Shown piece by piece: positions 54,477 through 63,575 of a DNA stretch of 64,000 nucleotides. The notes beneath the pieces are model-generated. The model did no database searches, was not told where the DNA came from, and saw only the letters and a program-made list of their open reading frames with translations. Where the stretch lies: contig JAPPCZ010000007.1 of NCBI GenBank assembly GCA_028824685.1, positions 1 through 64,000 on the forward strand, in the 5' to 3' direction. The DNA is from Candidatus Poribacteria bacterium (GTDB taxonomy: Bacteria > Poribacteria > WGA-4E > WGA-3G). Position 1 is the stretch's first letter, and every line of letters starts with the position of its first letter. Made by a program: the position numbers and the translations under genes.

Positions 54477-55529
54477 TTATCCACATGCCGCTTCGAAAAC
54501 GCGCAGATGATTTCCACCTAACACTTTCTGAATTGCCTCATCAGAGTAACCGCGTTCGCTTAAGCCCTCTGTGATTCTGGGAAATTCGGTTGCATCTTTG
54601 AGGAGATCACCGCCACCATCAAAATCTGAACCAATGCCGACATGGTCAAGTCCAGCAACATCAATTGCGTATTCGATATGATTGAGCAGTTGTGCGAACG
54701 GTGGTGTTTTTTTCCAACCATCTTCTGTGATAAATCCCGGTACAAAGGTTATACCTACGACGCCACCGTTTACTGCAATCGCCTTAAGTTGTTCGTTGGT
54801 TAAGTTCCGAGGATGGTTGCATAACGTCTTGCAGTTGCTATGGGAGGCGATGACGGGTGCGTCTGATATATCCAATACATCCCAAAACCCCCGTTCACTA
54901 ATATGGGACACATCAACGAGCATTCCGAGTTTGTTCATCTCTTTTACCAACTGAACCCCAAATCTTGTTAAACCTCCGCCAGTTTCCCCTTCATCGTTCC
55001 CCGTTGATGCCCATGTATTTGGGTTGTGTGTTAATCCAATTGAACGGACACCCAGCAAATAAAGAGAGCGCAGGATATTCAAACTTCGTTCCACTCCTTC
55101 ACTATTTTCAATAGCAAGCACAGCGGCAAGTTTCCCTTCATCCTTGGCAGTATGAATATCTGCTGCTTTCCGAACGATGCAAATGTCAGAAGCATTTTCT
55201 GCCACTTCTGCATCAAACCAACCAAAAGCGTCTAATGCATAAGAGAGATGATTCTTCCATGCACGCGTCACATCAACAGCAAAAAACGCCACATCAACCC
55301 CACCCTGTCGCATCTTTGGAATGTTGAGTTGAATACCGATAGCATCCTTTTCAGGTGGCACCTGTCCCCGTAAATATGCGATAGTACCACTATGCTGATC
55401 AGGGTTTTTAGAATGTTCGTCTGCAAGGCTAATGTTGCCACGGCGGATATGTGCAACGATGGCATCGTTATGGGAATCAATCACAAGAGACTGAGTGTGT
55501 AAATCAAGAATAGAAGTAGATTCTGACAT
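54477..55529 (-). CDS. Membrane dipeptidase-like (peptidase M19, renal dipeptidase family)
   Basis: A 350-residue zinc dipeptidase. The metal-binding sites are DSHNDAIVAHIRRG, LAIENSEGVERS, VDVSHISERGFWDVL with SHSNCKTLCNHPRNLTNEQL, and HVGIGSDFDGGGD. It hydrolyses dipeptides, in some relatives with D-residues. No signal peptide is seen, so it is cytoplasmic. The start at 55529 is chosen over 55535 because AAGGA then has normal spacing. It is transcribed with its own promoter between two minus-strand genes. Confidence 0.92.
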   Translation of the reverse strand: MSESTSILDLHTQSLVIDSHNDAIVAHIRRGNISLADEHSKNPDQHSGTIAYLRGQVPPEKDAIGIQLNIPKMRQGGVDVAFFAVDVTRAWKNHLSYALDAFGWFDAEVAENASDICIVRKAADIHTAKDEGKLAAVLAIENSEGVERSLNILRSLYLLGVRSIGLTHNPNTWASTGNDEGETGGGLTRFGVQLVKEMNKLGMLVDVSHISERGFWDVLDISDAPVIASHSNCKTLCNHPRNLTNEQLKAIAVNGGVVGITFVPGFITEDGWKKTPPFAQLLNHIEYAIDVAGLDHVGIGSDFDGGGDLLKDATEFPRITEGLSERGYSDEAIQKVLGGNHLRVFEAACG

Positions 55530-55606
55530 TTGCATGTTCCTTAATATAAATACGAAAATAGATGGCTTTGTGACTCAAATTGGGCTATACTTTGAAGTTC
55601 TTTGAA

Positions 55607-56746
55607 TTAGGTTAGGTCAATACAGTAAATTTGTCGTGAACCTTCGTGGACAGAATCAAAGGTAATTGTCTTTCCATCTGATGACCAACGCGGATGTAAA
55701 TCGCACCGAATGTCTCCGCTGAACTGTTCATTGTGATGGAATTCCCCAAGAACGATCTTTCGGTTTTCCGCAATATCGTAAAGCATCAGTTCTGCTAAAC
55801 GAGCAGAACCTCGTGGATAGGTATCACAAAGCAACCATTGACGGTCAGGTGAAAACGAGGCGTGCCCGTCGTTTGGTAAAACACCACGTCCGAGAGGTTT
55901 GAAATTTTGCATACCATCAGAAAACTCTACAAAACCCATCTCATCCACTCTATCGGAAGATACAAGTATTTTCGTAGGTGTTTTCCAATCAAAGTGCGAA
56001 ACGCGATATCCGAATGGAATCTGCATCTCCAAATCGGTTCCATCGGGATTAACTGTCCATAGTGATGAGTAAAAACCTCTTTCGTGTCTGACACGGCAAA
56101 AAAACAGTACACGAGTTCCATCTGTATTGAAAAGGACATGGTTAAACCATGCCCGTCTGCCAACGAGTCGTTCGTCCTTACTCGTTGCAATTACATCTGC
56201 TATTGAAAGTACAAGTTTTGATGTTCCATCTTGAAGGTCAAGCAGATATAAACCATCATTTTCAGGCTGCGCCTTAATTTCAGCCGGTTCCATTTCACTG
56301 GCATATCCAACAACGCTTCGACAATGTGCCATTCGTTGATAGTTCAATCCTATAGCGATAGGTGCTGTTAGCGATACTGCCGCAATAGCACCATGAATCG
56401 TGCGTATCTCCTTTGTCTTTGGATTCAGAACTCGCGACACAAGTTTCCCATCCTCCCAATCGTTAAAGGTTAATTCTTCGCCTATCCAATGCATCATGCT
56501 TCCCTGTTGTAGATTGAAAGCAGAGGTTTTGGCATAAGGGATAAAGTTATGTGTTTCACGGTCAACGAGTCCGACATTTGCAACATCCGATGTAACGGGA
56601 CGATGTGTGTGAAAATCTGTTTCTAATGCAAGATGAAATTGACCTGATTTATCCCACGGGTTAATGCCGTAATATCCGAAGAAATGATGTTTCGGAGAAA
56701 CAGATAGTCTGTCTACTTTTAAGTTAAATTCAATGTCAAAAGCCAT
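55607..56746 (-). CDS. TolB-like six-bladed beta-propeller protein
   Basis: A 379-residue protein with no signal peptide. It is made of beta-strand repeats with PD40/TolB-like patterns (ASFSPDRQWLLCDTYPRG, HPRWSSDGKTITFDS, NTDGTRVLFFCRVRHE, TVNPDGTDLEM) and starts KHHFFGYYGINPWDKSGQFH, as in oligogalacturonate-lyase-like propellers. Similar proteins are frequent beside polysaccharide genes in Planctomycetes and Poribacteria. Lyase activity needs metal-binding His/Gln residues I cannot verify, so only the fold is claimed. It is 70 bases upstream of the dipeptidase gene on the same strand. Confidence 0.75.
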   Translation of the reverse strand: MAFDIEFNLKVDRLSVSPKHHFFGYYGINPWDKSGQFHLALETDFHTHRPVTSDVANVGLVDRETHNFIPYAKTSAFNLQQGSMMHWIGEELTFNDWEDGKLVSRVLNPKTKEIRTIHGAIAAVSLTAPIAIGLNYQRMAHCRSVVGYASEMEPAEIKAQPENDGLYLLDLQDGTSKLVLSIADVIATSKDERLVGRRAWFNHVLFNTDGTRVLFFCRVRHERGFYSSLWTVNPDGTDLEMQIPFGYRVSHFDWKTPTKILVSSDRVDEMGFVEFSDGMQNFKPLGRGVLPNDGHASFSPDRQWLLCDTYPRGSARLAELMLYDIAENRKIVLGEFHHNEQFSGDIRCDLHPRWSSDGKTITFDSVHEGSRQIYCIDLT

Positions 56747-56832
56747 AAAAAGACACTCAAATTGACAATTTGAAACAATTTTACTTTATTGTCGTTAATA
56801 ATATACAACAAAAAAGGAAGGGCTTATTTTCG

Positions 56833-57567
56833 ATGAACTTTGTAGCAAAAACAGACATCGGTGCTCTTCGAGAAAGAAACGAAGATTCATACTTTGTTGA
56901 CGATGAAAATCGTTTATTTGCGATCGCGGACGGTATGAGTGGACATGCACGGGGTGATATTGCGAGTCGACTTGCCCTTCAAGTCTTTGAGGAATGGGTA
57001 GCAGAAACACCTAATCCAGCAAGTGATTTAGGGCCTATCAAAAGACTCGAAATCTTACAAAACCTCGCCATTGAAGCGAATCGGCGCGTCTACGCCATGG
57101 GACAAGACTCACATCAATACCACAGGATGGGGACGACCCTTACCGCAGGCTTTGTGACGCCGAGTTATTTAGCTTATGTCCACGTCGGTGACAGCCGGTT
57201 GTATGTCCTCCACAACGACATTCTTACACAAGTTACCATTGATGATTCATTAGTCCAAAAAATGGTTGACAAAGGTGAGATCACACCTGAAGAAGGGCGT
57301 GTCCATGCAAAACGAAACATCATTACCCAAGCTATTGGTTTGGCAGAAGAGGTTTCGCCTACAACGGATGTTTGTCCACTTTCTGCTGGTGACATCGTCC
57401 TTGCCTGCACCGATGGCTTGCACGATCTAATTACTGACGATACTGAAACCCGTGATATCATCTCTTCAGCATCTACGCTTGAGGAAGCGAGCGAAAACCT
57501 CATCAACAAAGCACTTGCCTATGGTGGCACGGATAACGTCACTGTTTTGCTTACTTCTGTTGATTAG
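56833..57567 (+). CDS. PP2C-type serine/threonine protein phosphatase (Stp1/PrpC-like)
   Basis: A 244-residue Mg/Mn-dependent phosphatase. All motifs are present: KTDIGALRERNEDSYF, FAIADGMSGHARGDIAS, YVHVGDSRLYVL, LACTDGLHDLI and GGTDNVTVLL. It removes phosphate from Ser/Thr of proteins, most often paired with a PknB-like kinase; none is in the window. The ATG at 56833 matches the usual family start; an upstream ATG at 56770 would add 21 AT-rich codons over the promoter region. AAGGAAGGG lies upstream, a little far. Confidence 0.92.
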   Translation: MNFVAKTDIGALRERNEDSYFVDDENRLFAIADGMSGHARGDIASRLALQVFEEWVAETPNPASDLGPIKRLEILQNLAIEANRRVYAMGQDSHQYHRMGTTLTAGFVTPSYLAYVHVGDSRLYVLHNDILTQVTIDDSLVQKMVDKGEITPEEGRVHAKRNIITQAIGLAEEVSPTTDVCPLSAGDIVLACTDGLHDLITDDTETRDIISSASTLEEASENLINKALAYGGTDNVTVLLTSVD

Positions 57568-57620
57568 TTAATCGGATAAATTCAACTGAGTAAGAAAACC
57601 TGCCTAACAAATCCCTTTCC

Positions 57621-58070
57621 TTAGGATTGATCTTCCCCATCTGCTGAAACAAGCCCCAACACCATTTCATCCTCATCATATTCTTCTGGTTCTTCTAATA
57701 AAGGAATTCCGTCCATTTCCGGTAGTTCAACATGTGGTGCTTCTGCCCATAAACGCTCCAGACTATAATAGGAACGTCTCTCATCTAAAAAGATATGAAC
57801 TACAAAATCAACATAGTCTAACAATATCCAATCCGCTTTTTGCGATCCTTCCCGATGCCAAGGTTGCTGATCCCAATTTTCTTCAAGTTCTTCTAAAACT
57901 GCTTCTGAAATACCATCAACTTGCACATCGGAAATACCGCTGAAAATCGCGAAATAGTCGGTGAAACAATCTAATTCGCGAAGGTCGAGAATCACAGGAT
58001 TCTGTGCGCGTCGACTCACAGCCGCTGATGCAGCTGCTTTTACAATTTCTAACGTATTATTTGTTGCCAT
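57621..58070 (-). CDS. rsfS: Ribosomal silencing factor RsfS (Iojap)
   Basis: A 149-residue RsfS. The family core is VILDLRELDCFTDYFAIFSG, VLEELEENWDQQPWHREG and WILLDYVDFVVHIFLDERRSYYSLERLW. It binds ribosomal protein L14 and blocks subunit joining in starvation. An acidic C-terminal tail (EPEEYDEDEMVLG) is longer than usual. It is the last gene of the minus-strand cluster nadD-yacG-yqeK-rsfS; the nadD-yqeK-rsfS order is widely conserved. Confidence 0.95.
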   Translation of the reverse strand: MATNNTLEIVKAAASAAVSRRAQNPVILDLRELDCFTDYFAIFSGISDVQVDGISEAVLEELEENWDQQPWHREGSQKADWILLDYVDFVVHIFLDERRSYYSLERLWAEAPHVELPEMDGIPLLEEPEEYDEDEMVLGLVSADGEDQS

Positions 58071-58189
58071 CAGATGATCTCCTAACAGAATGAGGGCGTT
58101 TATGAATCGCGTTGCAATAGTATCGGTTATTGCATGTGATTTGAGGGCGACTTAGGTATTTGGCGTGGGCTAAAATACCTCTTTGAGAC

Positions 58190-58837
58190 TTAGAATGTAG
58201 TATTCACCAATGTGCTATTGTAAGTAAGGATAGTATTCGGATGAATAATCCATCCTTTCTGCAGAAGAAAATCAATTTTATAATGGGCGACGTTATGGAC
58301 CGCCTGATCTAATTCCATTTCAGCTAATTTCCTTACCTGAGCAGCTTCTTTGTATTCTCGTGTCGGTTCTGCAAAATCTGCAACATATATCAATTTTGCT
58401 ATTAACCCCATTGATGCGTTGCCCGTTGTGTGGTTCCGGATCGCTTCAAGAATTTCTAAGTCAGTAATTTCAAATAATTCAATAGCGCACTTTACTCCGA
58501 CAATCGCGTGTAACAACGCAGGCATTATCTTCTCAATTGGGTCAAGTTCTATTTCGTGATGGGCTACCGCAGTGTATAACTGATCGTCACTCATCCATTT
58601 TGCTACATCATGCAAAAGCGCCGCTAAATTGGTTTTCCAAACATCAGCATTATGACGTAGTGCTAACGTTACTGCTGTTTCCTGAACAGAAAACACATGA
58701 TCAAGACGTTCTGGAGTAAGTTTTTCCGAAAGGTAACGTTGAATTTCTATTGACTTTGGGTGTTCTCTGAGTTCTATTAATGTAGAAAACGATAATTCCG
58801 ATTTACTGTTTACTGAAAAAATTTTTCTTTCCGTCAT
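58190..58837 (-). CDS. yqeK: HD-domain diadenosine tetraphosphatase YqeK
   Basis: A 215-residue HD hydrolase. The metal site is RLDHVFSVQETAVTLALRHN, AALLHDVAKWM, HHEIELDP, LLHAIVGVKCA and YVADFAEPTRE, the exact order of YqeK. The family splits Ap4A symmetrically into two ADP. It lies between yacG (14 bases upstream) and rsfS in a conserved cluster. Confidence 0.93.
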   Translation of the reverse strand: MTERKIFSVNSKSELSFSTLIELREHPKSIEIQRYLSEKLTPERLDHVFSVQETAVTLALRHNADVWKTNLAALLHDVAKWMSDDQLYTAVAHHEIELDPIEKIMPALLHAIVGVKCAIELFEITDLEILEAIRNHTTGNASMGLIAKLIYVADFAEPTREYKEAAQVRKLAEMELDQAVHNVAHYKIDFLLQKGWIIHPNTILTYNSTLVNTTF

Positions 58838-58851
58838 GTTTAGCTTCCAAA

Positions 58852-59109
58852 CTATTCAGATTTTACATCATCTCCAAGTAGTTTTGCCAGTGTCTCTTCC
58901 TGAAATTCAGCAAAAATTTCTCGTTCGATTTCTGTTAAATTTTCTGCTTTTGGCAACGGTGTGCTGATACGGTATTCCTCGTTGAGCCATTTACCTAAAT
59001 CTATTGATTTACATCGTTTACTACAGAACGGAAAATTTGGAGGCAAGGGTGCGCCTTTTTCATAAATAAATTCATAAGCAGTTCCGCAGAGACTACATTT
59101 CAATTTCAT
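58852..59109 (-). CDS. yacG: YacG-like zinc-ribbon protein (DNA gyrase inhibitor family)
   Basis: An 85-residue protein with four Cys in the YacG pattern: CSLCGTAYEF near the N-terminus, then FCSKRCKSIDLGKWLNEEYRI. In E. coli YacG binds gyrase and inhibits it. The C-terminal helix (EREIFAEFQEETLAKLLGD) is longer than in E. coli. It sits between nadD and yqeK, 95 bases from nadD. Confidence 0.85.
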   Translation of the reverse strand: MKLKCSLCGTAYEFIYEKGAPLPPNFPFCSKRCKSIDLGKWLNEEYRISTPLPKAENLTEIEREIFAEFQEETLAKLLGDDVKSE

Positions 59110-59204
59110 ATTAACTCCTTTGCAAACTTCATTTGAACTGTAAGGTGCGGATTTTGTGCTACGTATTTTCCAGATAACACACTATAAAGAATATCTAAAC
59201 ACTT

Positions 59205-59786
59205 TTATTGATATAACTGATGCTGCTCAATATAAGTAACAACTGCTTCAGGAACAAGGTACCTGATAGAGACTTTATTCCGAATACGTTCACGAATCTC
59301 GGTTGCCGAAGTATCAAACCCGGTTATCCGAAAAGTTATAACGCTTTTACGAACCTCAAGAGGGACACGTTCCAAGTCGTAATTGGGACGCGTTGTAGCA
59401 ATCATGGTACACTGCTTCAGCACTTCGTCAAAATCTTTCCAAATTTTGTACTCAATCAACGAATCCGCGCCGATTATCCAAGCCAATTCTGTTGTTTCAT
59501 CGTAAACGTGTCGTAACGTTTTTATCGTTTGAATCGTGTATGAGGGACCGGCACGATCCAATTCAATCCGAGATACCTCAAAATATGGGTTGCCTGCTGT
59601 TGCTAATAACACCATTTGATATCTATGTTCAGCAGAAACCATATCCGGTTGTGCTTTGTGAGGCGGCCGTGCTGCGGGGACAAAAACTATTTTATCGTAG
59701 CCTAAACCCTCACGCACCTGCTCGGCACTCAGCAAATGCGCGTAGTGAATCGGGTTAAAAGACCCACCCATGATAGCGATTTTCAT
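59205..59786 (-). CDS. nadD: Nicotinate-nucleotide adenylyltransferase
   Basis: A 193-residue NadD, which makes deamido-NAD from nicotinate mononucleotide and ATP. The N-terminal GGSFNPIHYAHLLSAEQVRE carries the H-x-x-H motif; VPAARPPHK, WIIGADSLIEYKIWKDFDEV and the C-terminal ISATEIR-type stretch (GFDSATEIRERIR, here GFDTSATEIRERI) complete it. It heads the minus-strand cluster and is divergent from the rsmH cell-wall cluster. Confidence 0.95.
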   Translation of the reverse strand: MKIAIMGGSFNPIHYAHLLSAEQVREGLGYDKIVFVPAARPPHKAQPDMVSAEHRYQMVLLATAGNPYFEVSRIELDRAGPSYTIQTIKTLRHVYDETTELAWIIGADSLIEYKIWKDFDEVLKQCTMIATTRPNYDLERVPLEVRKSVITFRITGFDTSATEIRERIRNKVSIRYLVPEAVVTYIEQHQLYQ

Positions 59787-60130
59787 CTGTCTCTTTTTCG
59801 CTCGCTGCCCAAGAAGATTTACAAATCATCCTTCACAATTATTAATTGGGTGTGTCTCAAAATAGACACACATGAACAGATAAATACGATCTGTAACTAT
59901 ATTATCTAATTTTCAATTATACTAATTTACGTGATAAAAATCAAGACAAATTCTTTAGGTGGAGTATGTAAATCAAATCTCAAAGCCTGCTTCCAATAGT
60001 AGACGGTAAGCACTCTTCTCAATAATTTCGTTTTCCCAACATCTTAATCTCATAATCATTCTACTCGTCAATTTAGACAAAATACTTCCGATAATTAGAA
60101 ACTGATTGATCTAATAGACACCTTAGAAAT
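59787..60130. other. Divergent intergenic region between nadD and rsmH, no gene seen
   Basis: The AT-rich 340 bases have no gene-like frame. They hold the nadD promoter, which I could not place, and lead into the sigma-54-type promoter of rsmH at 60131. No mraZ gene, often found before rsmH, is present. Confidence 0.4.
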
Positions 60131-60146
60131 TGGCACAATTCTTGCA
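60131..60146 (+). promoter_or_regulatory. Sigma-54-type -24/-12 promoter before rsmH
   Basis: TGGCACAATTCTTGCA matches the sigma-54 consensus TGGCAC-N5-TTGCA, with GG and GC separated by exactly 10 bases. Transcription would begin near 60157, leaving a short leader with GAGG before the rsmH ATG at 60180. No comparable sigma-70 pair was seen near it. Confidence 0.7.
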
Positions 60147-60179
60147 TTAATTCTATTAATGTAAGAATGAGGCAATCGA

Positions 60180-61160
60180 ATGTCTGAAACGCATATACCA
60201 GTTTTACGCAATGAAGTACTTGAATTTCTCAAACCGAAACCGACAGGTATTTACGTAGATGCGACAATCGGATTAGGTGGACACAGTCTCTGGATTCTAA
60301 AAAAATCGCATCCCACTGGTTGGTTAATCGGAATTGACTTGGATGCAAGCGCATTGGCGATTGCTGAAAAGAGGCTGCACGCTTTTAAAGACCGACTCAG
60401 TTTGATCCATGGTAACTTTGCACAACTTGAGCAATTATTGGAAACACATGGGATCAACGAAGTTGATGGTGTCTTGTTGGATCTTGGCGTGTCCTCATTA
60501 CAACTGAATACACCAGACAGAGGATTCAGTTTCCAACATTTAGGTCCTTTAGATATGCGGATGGATGAACGAATGTCCATATCAGCGGCACAGATCATTA
60601 GCGACAGTACGCCGGACAAATTGATTAAAATATTCAAAGAATATGGCGAGGAACGTTATGCGAAACGAATCGTCCGAAACATCGTTGCAGCACGATCAGA
60701 AAAACCGATAACATCCACATTACAACTGGCAGGAATCGTTGAGAATGCATATTTCACCAAAGATAAACGTTCAAAAACACCCGCGCAAAACACACAAAAG
60801 GGAAGTAAAATTCACCCTGCTACCCGCGTTTTTCAGGCATTGCGGATTGCAGTCAATGCCGAACTTGATAATCTTACACTTGGATTAAACGCTGCTGTCA
60901 CTCTCTTGAAACCGGGTAAATGTCTTTGCGTTATCAGTTTTCATTCACTCGAAGATCGTATAGTAAAAAGACAGTTCCAACATTTGGCAAAAACTTGTAT
61001 TTGCCCACCGAAAACACCTATTTGTATTTGTGAACATCAGCAAGTTTTGCAGGTGGTAACAAACAAACCTGTCCTACCATCAACAAGCGAAATTGAAGCA
61101 AATCCACGGGCACGTAGTGCAAAATTACGGGTAGCAGTCAAAGTAAAAAATAATACGTAA
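60180..61160 (+). CDS. rsmH: 16S rRNA (cytosine-1402 N4) methyltransferase RsmH
   Basis: A 326-residue RsmH (MraW). The start HIPVLRNEVLEFL, the SAM loop YVDATIGLGGHSLWIL, VDGVLLDLGVSSLQL, FRALRIAVNAEL-type segment (VFQALRIAVNAELD) and VISFHSLEDRIVKRQF are all typical. A small Cys cluster (CICPPKTPICICEH) near residue 275 is common in the family. It is the first gene of the division/cell-wall cluster rsmH-ftsL-ftsI-murE, just behind a sigma-54-type promoter. Confidence 0.96.
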   Translation: MSETHIPVLRNEVLEFLKPKPTGIYVDATIGLGGHSLWILKKSHPTGWLIGIDLDASALAIAEKRLHAFKDRLSLIHGNFAQLEQLLETHGINEVDGVLLDLGVSSLQLNTPDRGFSFQHLGPLDMRMDERMSISAAQIISDSTPDKLIKIFKEYGEERYAKRIVRNIVAARSEKPITSTLQLAGIVENAYFTKDKRSKTPAQNTQKGSKIHPATRVFQALRIAVNAELDNLTLGLNAAVTLLKPGKCLCVISFHSLEDRIVKRQFQHLAKTCICPPKTPICICEHQQVLQVVTNKPVLPSTSEIEANPRARSAKLRVAVKVKNNT

Positions 61161-61212
61161 TAGAATCTGAAAAAATTGTATCAAAATTTAAAATTTATCG
61201 TATACATTAATA

Positions 61213-61533
61213 ATGAGGAATCCAAATACTTACTCTACGCTGTTTGAAGAAAAAACGAAGCCGAAACCGAAAGTCGCAATGTTTCTTGTTTATCTTGTTT
61301 TGGGATTGTCTTTATGCGTATTTGGGGCAAGCGTTTGGTTTTCGTCTTATGCGAAAAAGGTTTACATCGGACATAGACCTGTTCTTAAGACGGAGGCAGG
61401 GAAAATTCAAAACGAAATTCACAAACTTGAATTAGAAGTGAACACGTTAACTGATATTGAAAGGGTCCGTTCACTTATTAAAGAATTAGGATTGGTTGAA
61501 CATAAAGAATCAATTGAACTTGAAGATAGGTAG
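61213..61533 (+). CDS. ftsL: FtsL-like cell division protein
   Basis: A 106-residue bitopic membrane protein: a basic N-terminus, one membrane helix (about 24-45: VAMFLVYLVLGLSLCVFGAS) and a coiled-coil periplasmic part (TEAGKIQNEIHKLELEVNTL). Sequence identity in FtsL is always low, so the call rests on topology and on its place between rsmH and ftsI. FtsL joins FtsB and FtsQ and helps activate FtsWI at the septum. Confidence 0.75.
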   Translation: MRNPNTYSTLFEEKTKPKPKVAMFLVYLVLGLSLCVFGASVWFSSYAKKVYIGHRPVLKTEAGKIQNEIHKLELEVNTLTDIERVRSLIKELGLVEHKESIELEDR

Positions 61534-61649
61534 TTGGAATATACCAAAAGTTAGAAATGTGTTTCCTTATCAGCAAGATTAAAACAAATGGATAACATAA
61601 CACAGAATTATACATTTTCCATAGTATTGCAGAAAGACACAACAAGATT

Positions 61650-63575
61650 ATGAAAAAAAATGGTTCTCTTTCAATTCGTCGACTCGTTGTTACGCTTATC
61701 GTCTTACAATTAGGCTTTTTGGTATTGATAAGCAAACTTTTTATACTTCAATATCCGGATGAAGATACGTCTCGGAAAGATTGGCGTTATCGGGGAAAGA
61801 ACGAGGTTAAACGGGGCAAAATTCTGGACAGACACGGGAGTGTGTTTGGGATTAGCCAAGATCAACTTGCGGTTTCTGTAGACCCCAAAACCTTTAACAG
61901 AAAATCTAACGCGCACATTGTTGCAACCGAATTAGCCCCTTTATTAGATACTTCCACATCAGAGTTATTAGCGCAGCTGAAACGGAAGCAGAACGGAGAG
62001 TACGTTGAATTCGTTTGGCTAAAAAAAGGAATTGATTATGACAAGTTAGATGCAATCCGCAACATCGCCAAAAAACATAGAGGACTTAAAATTGAAATTG
62101 AACCGAACCGAGTCTATCCGAAAAAGACGCTTGCATCACAGGTCATTGGTTACCTGAATGATTTAAATGCAGGGGAAGGAATTGAATATCAATATCACAC
62201 GTACCTTCAAAATTTACATTCACCCCAACCGCAGAGAAGAGACGAGGCGACATCTGTTTTGCTTCAAGCACAATCAATTCCCGAAACGCTTGGAAAAAAT
62301 GGGTGTAACGTTGTCCTAACACTTGATCAGGTAATTCAAGATATCACCGAAAAAGAACTGGCACAAGGATGTAAAGATTGGAACGCCCCGAAGGGGACAG
62401 CCATTGTCCTTGCTGTAGAAACTTCAGAGATATTAGCGATGGCAAGTTATCCCACTTATGACATTAATGACCAGACAAACGCGGATGAAGAAGCAAAACG
62501 CAACCTCGGAATTTGGTATGTGTTTGAACCGGGTTCCATTTTCAAAATTATCGCTTCCTCGGCAGTGTTGAACGAAGGCATCATGACACCTGAATCGACG
62601 GTCTTCTGTCATAACGGACGTTACCGCATTGGTAAGCGACGCGTTGTAAAGGACGTTTCTGCAAAAGGGTATTTATCGCTTGAACAAGTGATACAGAAAT
62701 CAAGCAATATCGGAATGATAAAAATTGCCGAAAAGTTAGGACCTGAACGCTTGGAGACGTATGTAGATAAATACGGCTTTGGAAAGAAGACAGGTGTAGA
62801 TCTGCCGTATGAACAGGAAGGCAATTTGTATGCATTGCGGCGGTGGAATGTGAACTCCCTCGCTTCTATTCCTTATGGGCAGGGCATATCTGTTACACCT
62901 CTTCAGATGGTAAACGCATTAGCAGTCATCGCTAATGGCGGCATACTACGCAGACCTTATATTACTAAGGAAATCCGAGATGCACGCGGGAACCTTATCA
63001 AAAAGAATCGTCCGATAGAAATTCGGCGAGTTTTGCGACCAGAAATTGCCCAACAGATGACAGATATTCTTGTCGGCGTGGTTGAAAGAGAAAGTGGCAG
63101 AAGAGCGAAAATAGAAGGTGTAAGTATCGCTGGTAAAACCGGAACAGCACAGAAAGCTGAAAGGGGTAAAGGTTATGCTGCTGGTAAAGAGGTAATGTCC
63201 TTTATGGGATTTCTTCCCGCTGACGCACCTAAAATTGCCATTATTGTCACATTAGATGAACCCACCGGTGAAAGATTTAGTGGTCGGATCGCAGCACCTA
63301 TTTTCAAACGAATTGCCCAGCAGACTCTTAAATATATTGAGCAAACACATTTTTTTGACTCAGCACCAAAGCGAAGAAGTACTTCCGACCGTAAATATGC
63401 TGATGGAAACAGGGCGACTACGCGGATTGCCAACACACAGCCGTCAAATCAAACGCCTCACAAAACGACTACTTCTCTCACCCAAAAAGAAAAAATAGAC
63501 CAAACCGGTAGCTCGCAAATAAAACACACACCAACCTCTGACGACACTTTAGTACAAAAGGGAGAGGGGTTATGA
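61650..63575 (+). CDS. ftsI: Penicillin-binding protein, FtsI/SpoVD type
   Basis: A 641-residue class B transpeptidase. A membrane anchor (about 10-30) is followed by the dimerisation domain (RGKILDRHGSVFGIS, about 60-210) and the transpeptidase domain (about 225-570) with SxxK in FEPGSIFKIIA, SxN in QKSSNIGMIKIA and KTG in AGKTGTAQKAERG. The last 65 residues are a Ser/Thr/Lys-rich tail of low complexity with no PASTA domain. It crosslinks septal peptidoglycan. The stop overlaps the murE start by four bases (ATGA). Confidence 0.95.
   Translation: MKKNGSLSIRRLVVTLIVLQLGFLVLISKLFILQYPDEDTSRKDWRYRGKNEVKRGKILDRHGSVFGISQDQLAVSVDPKTFNRKSNAHIVATELAPLLDTSTSELLAQLKRKQNGEYVEFVWLKKGIDYDKLDAIRNIAKKHRGLKIEIEPNRVYPKKTLASQVIGYLNDLNAGEGIEYQYHTYLQNLHSPQPQRRDEATSVLLQAQSIPETLGKNGCNVVLTLDQVIQDITEKELAQGCKDWNAPKGTAIVLAVETSEILAMASYPTYDINDQTNADEEAKRNLGIWYVFEPGSIFKIIASSAVLNEGIMTPESTVFCHNGRYRIGKRRVVKDVSAKGYLSLEQVIQKSSNIGMIKIAEKLGPERLETYVDKYGFGKKTGVDLPYEQEGNLYALRRWNVNSLASIPYGQGISVTPLQMVNALAVIANGGILRRPYITKEIRDARGNLIKKNRPIEIRRVLRPEIAQQMTDILVGVVERESGRRAKIEGVSIAGKTGTAQKAERGKGYAAGKEVMSFMGFLPADAPKIAIIVTLDEPTGERFSGRIAAPIFKRIAQQTLKYIEQTHFFDSAPKRRSTSDRKYADGNRATTRIANTQPSNQTPHKTTTSLTQKEKIDQTGSSQIKHTPTSDDTLVQKGEGL

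Noticed and set aside
63173..63436. Minus-strand frame within ftsI
   Set aside because: It is a shadow of the transpeptidase domain, in which all catalytic motifs are intact on the plus strand.
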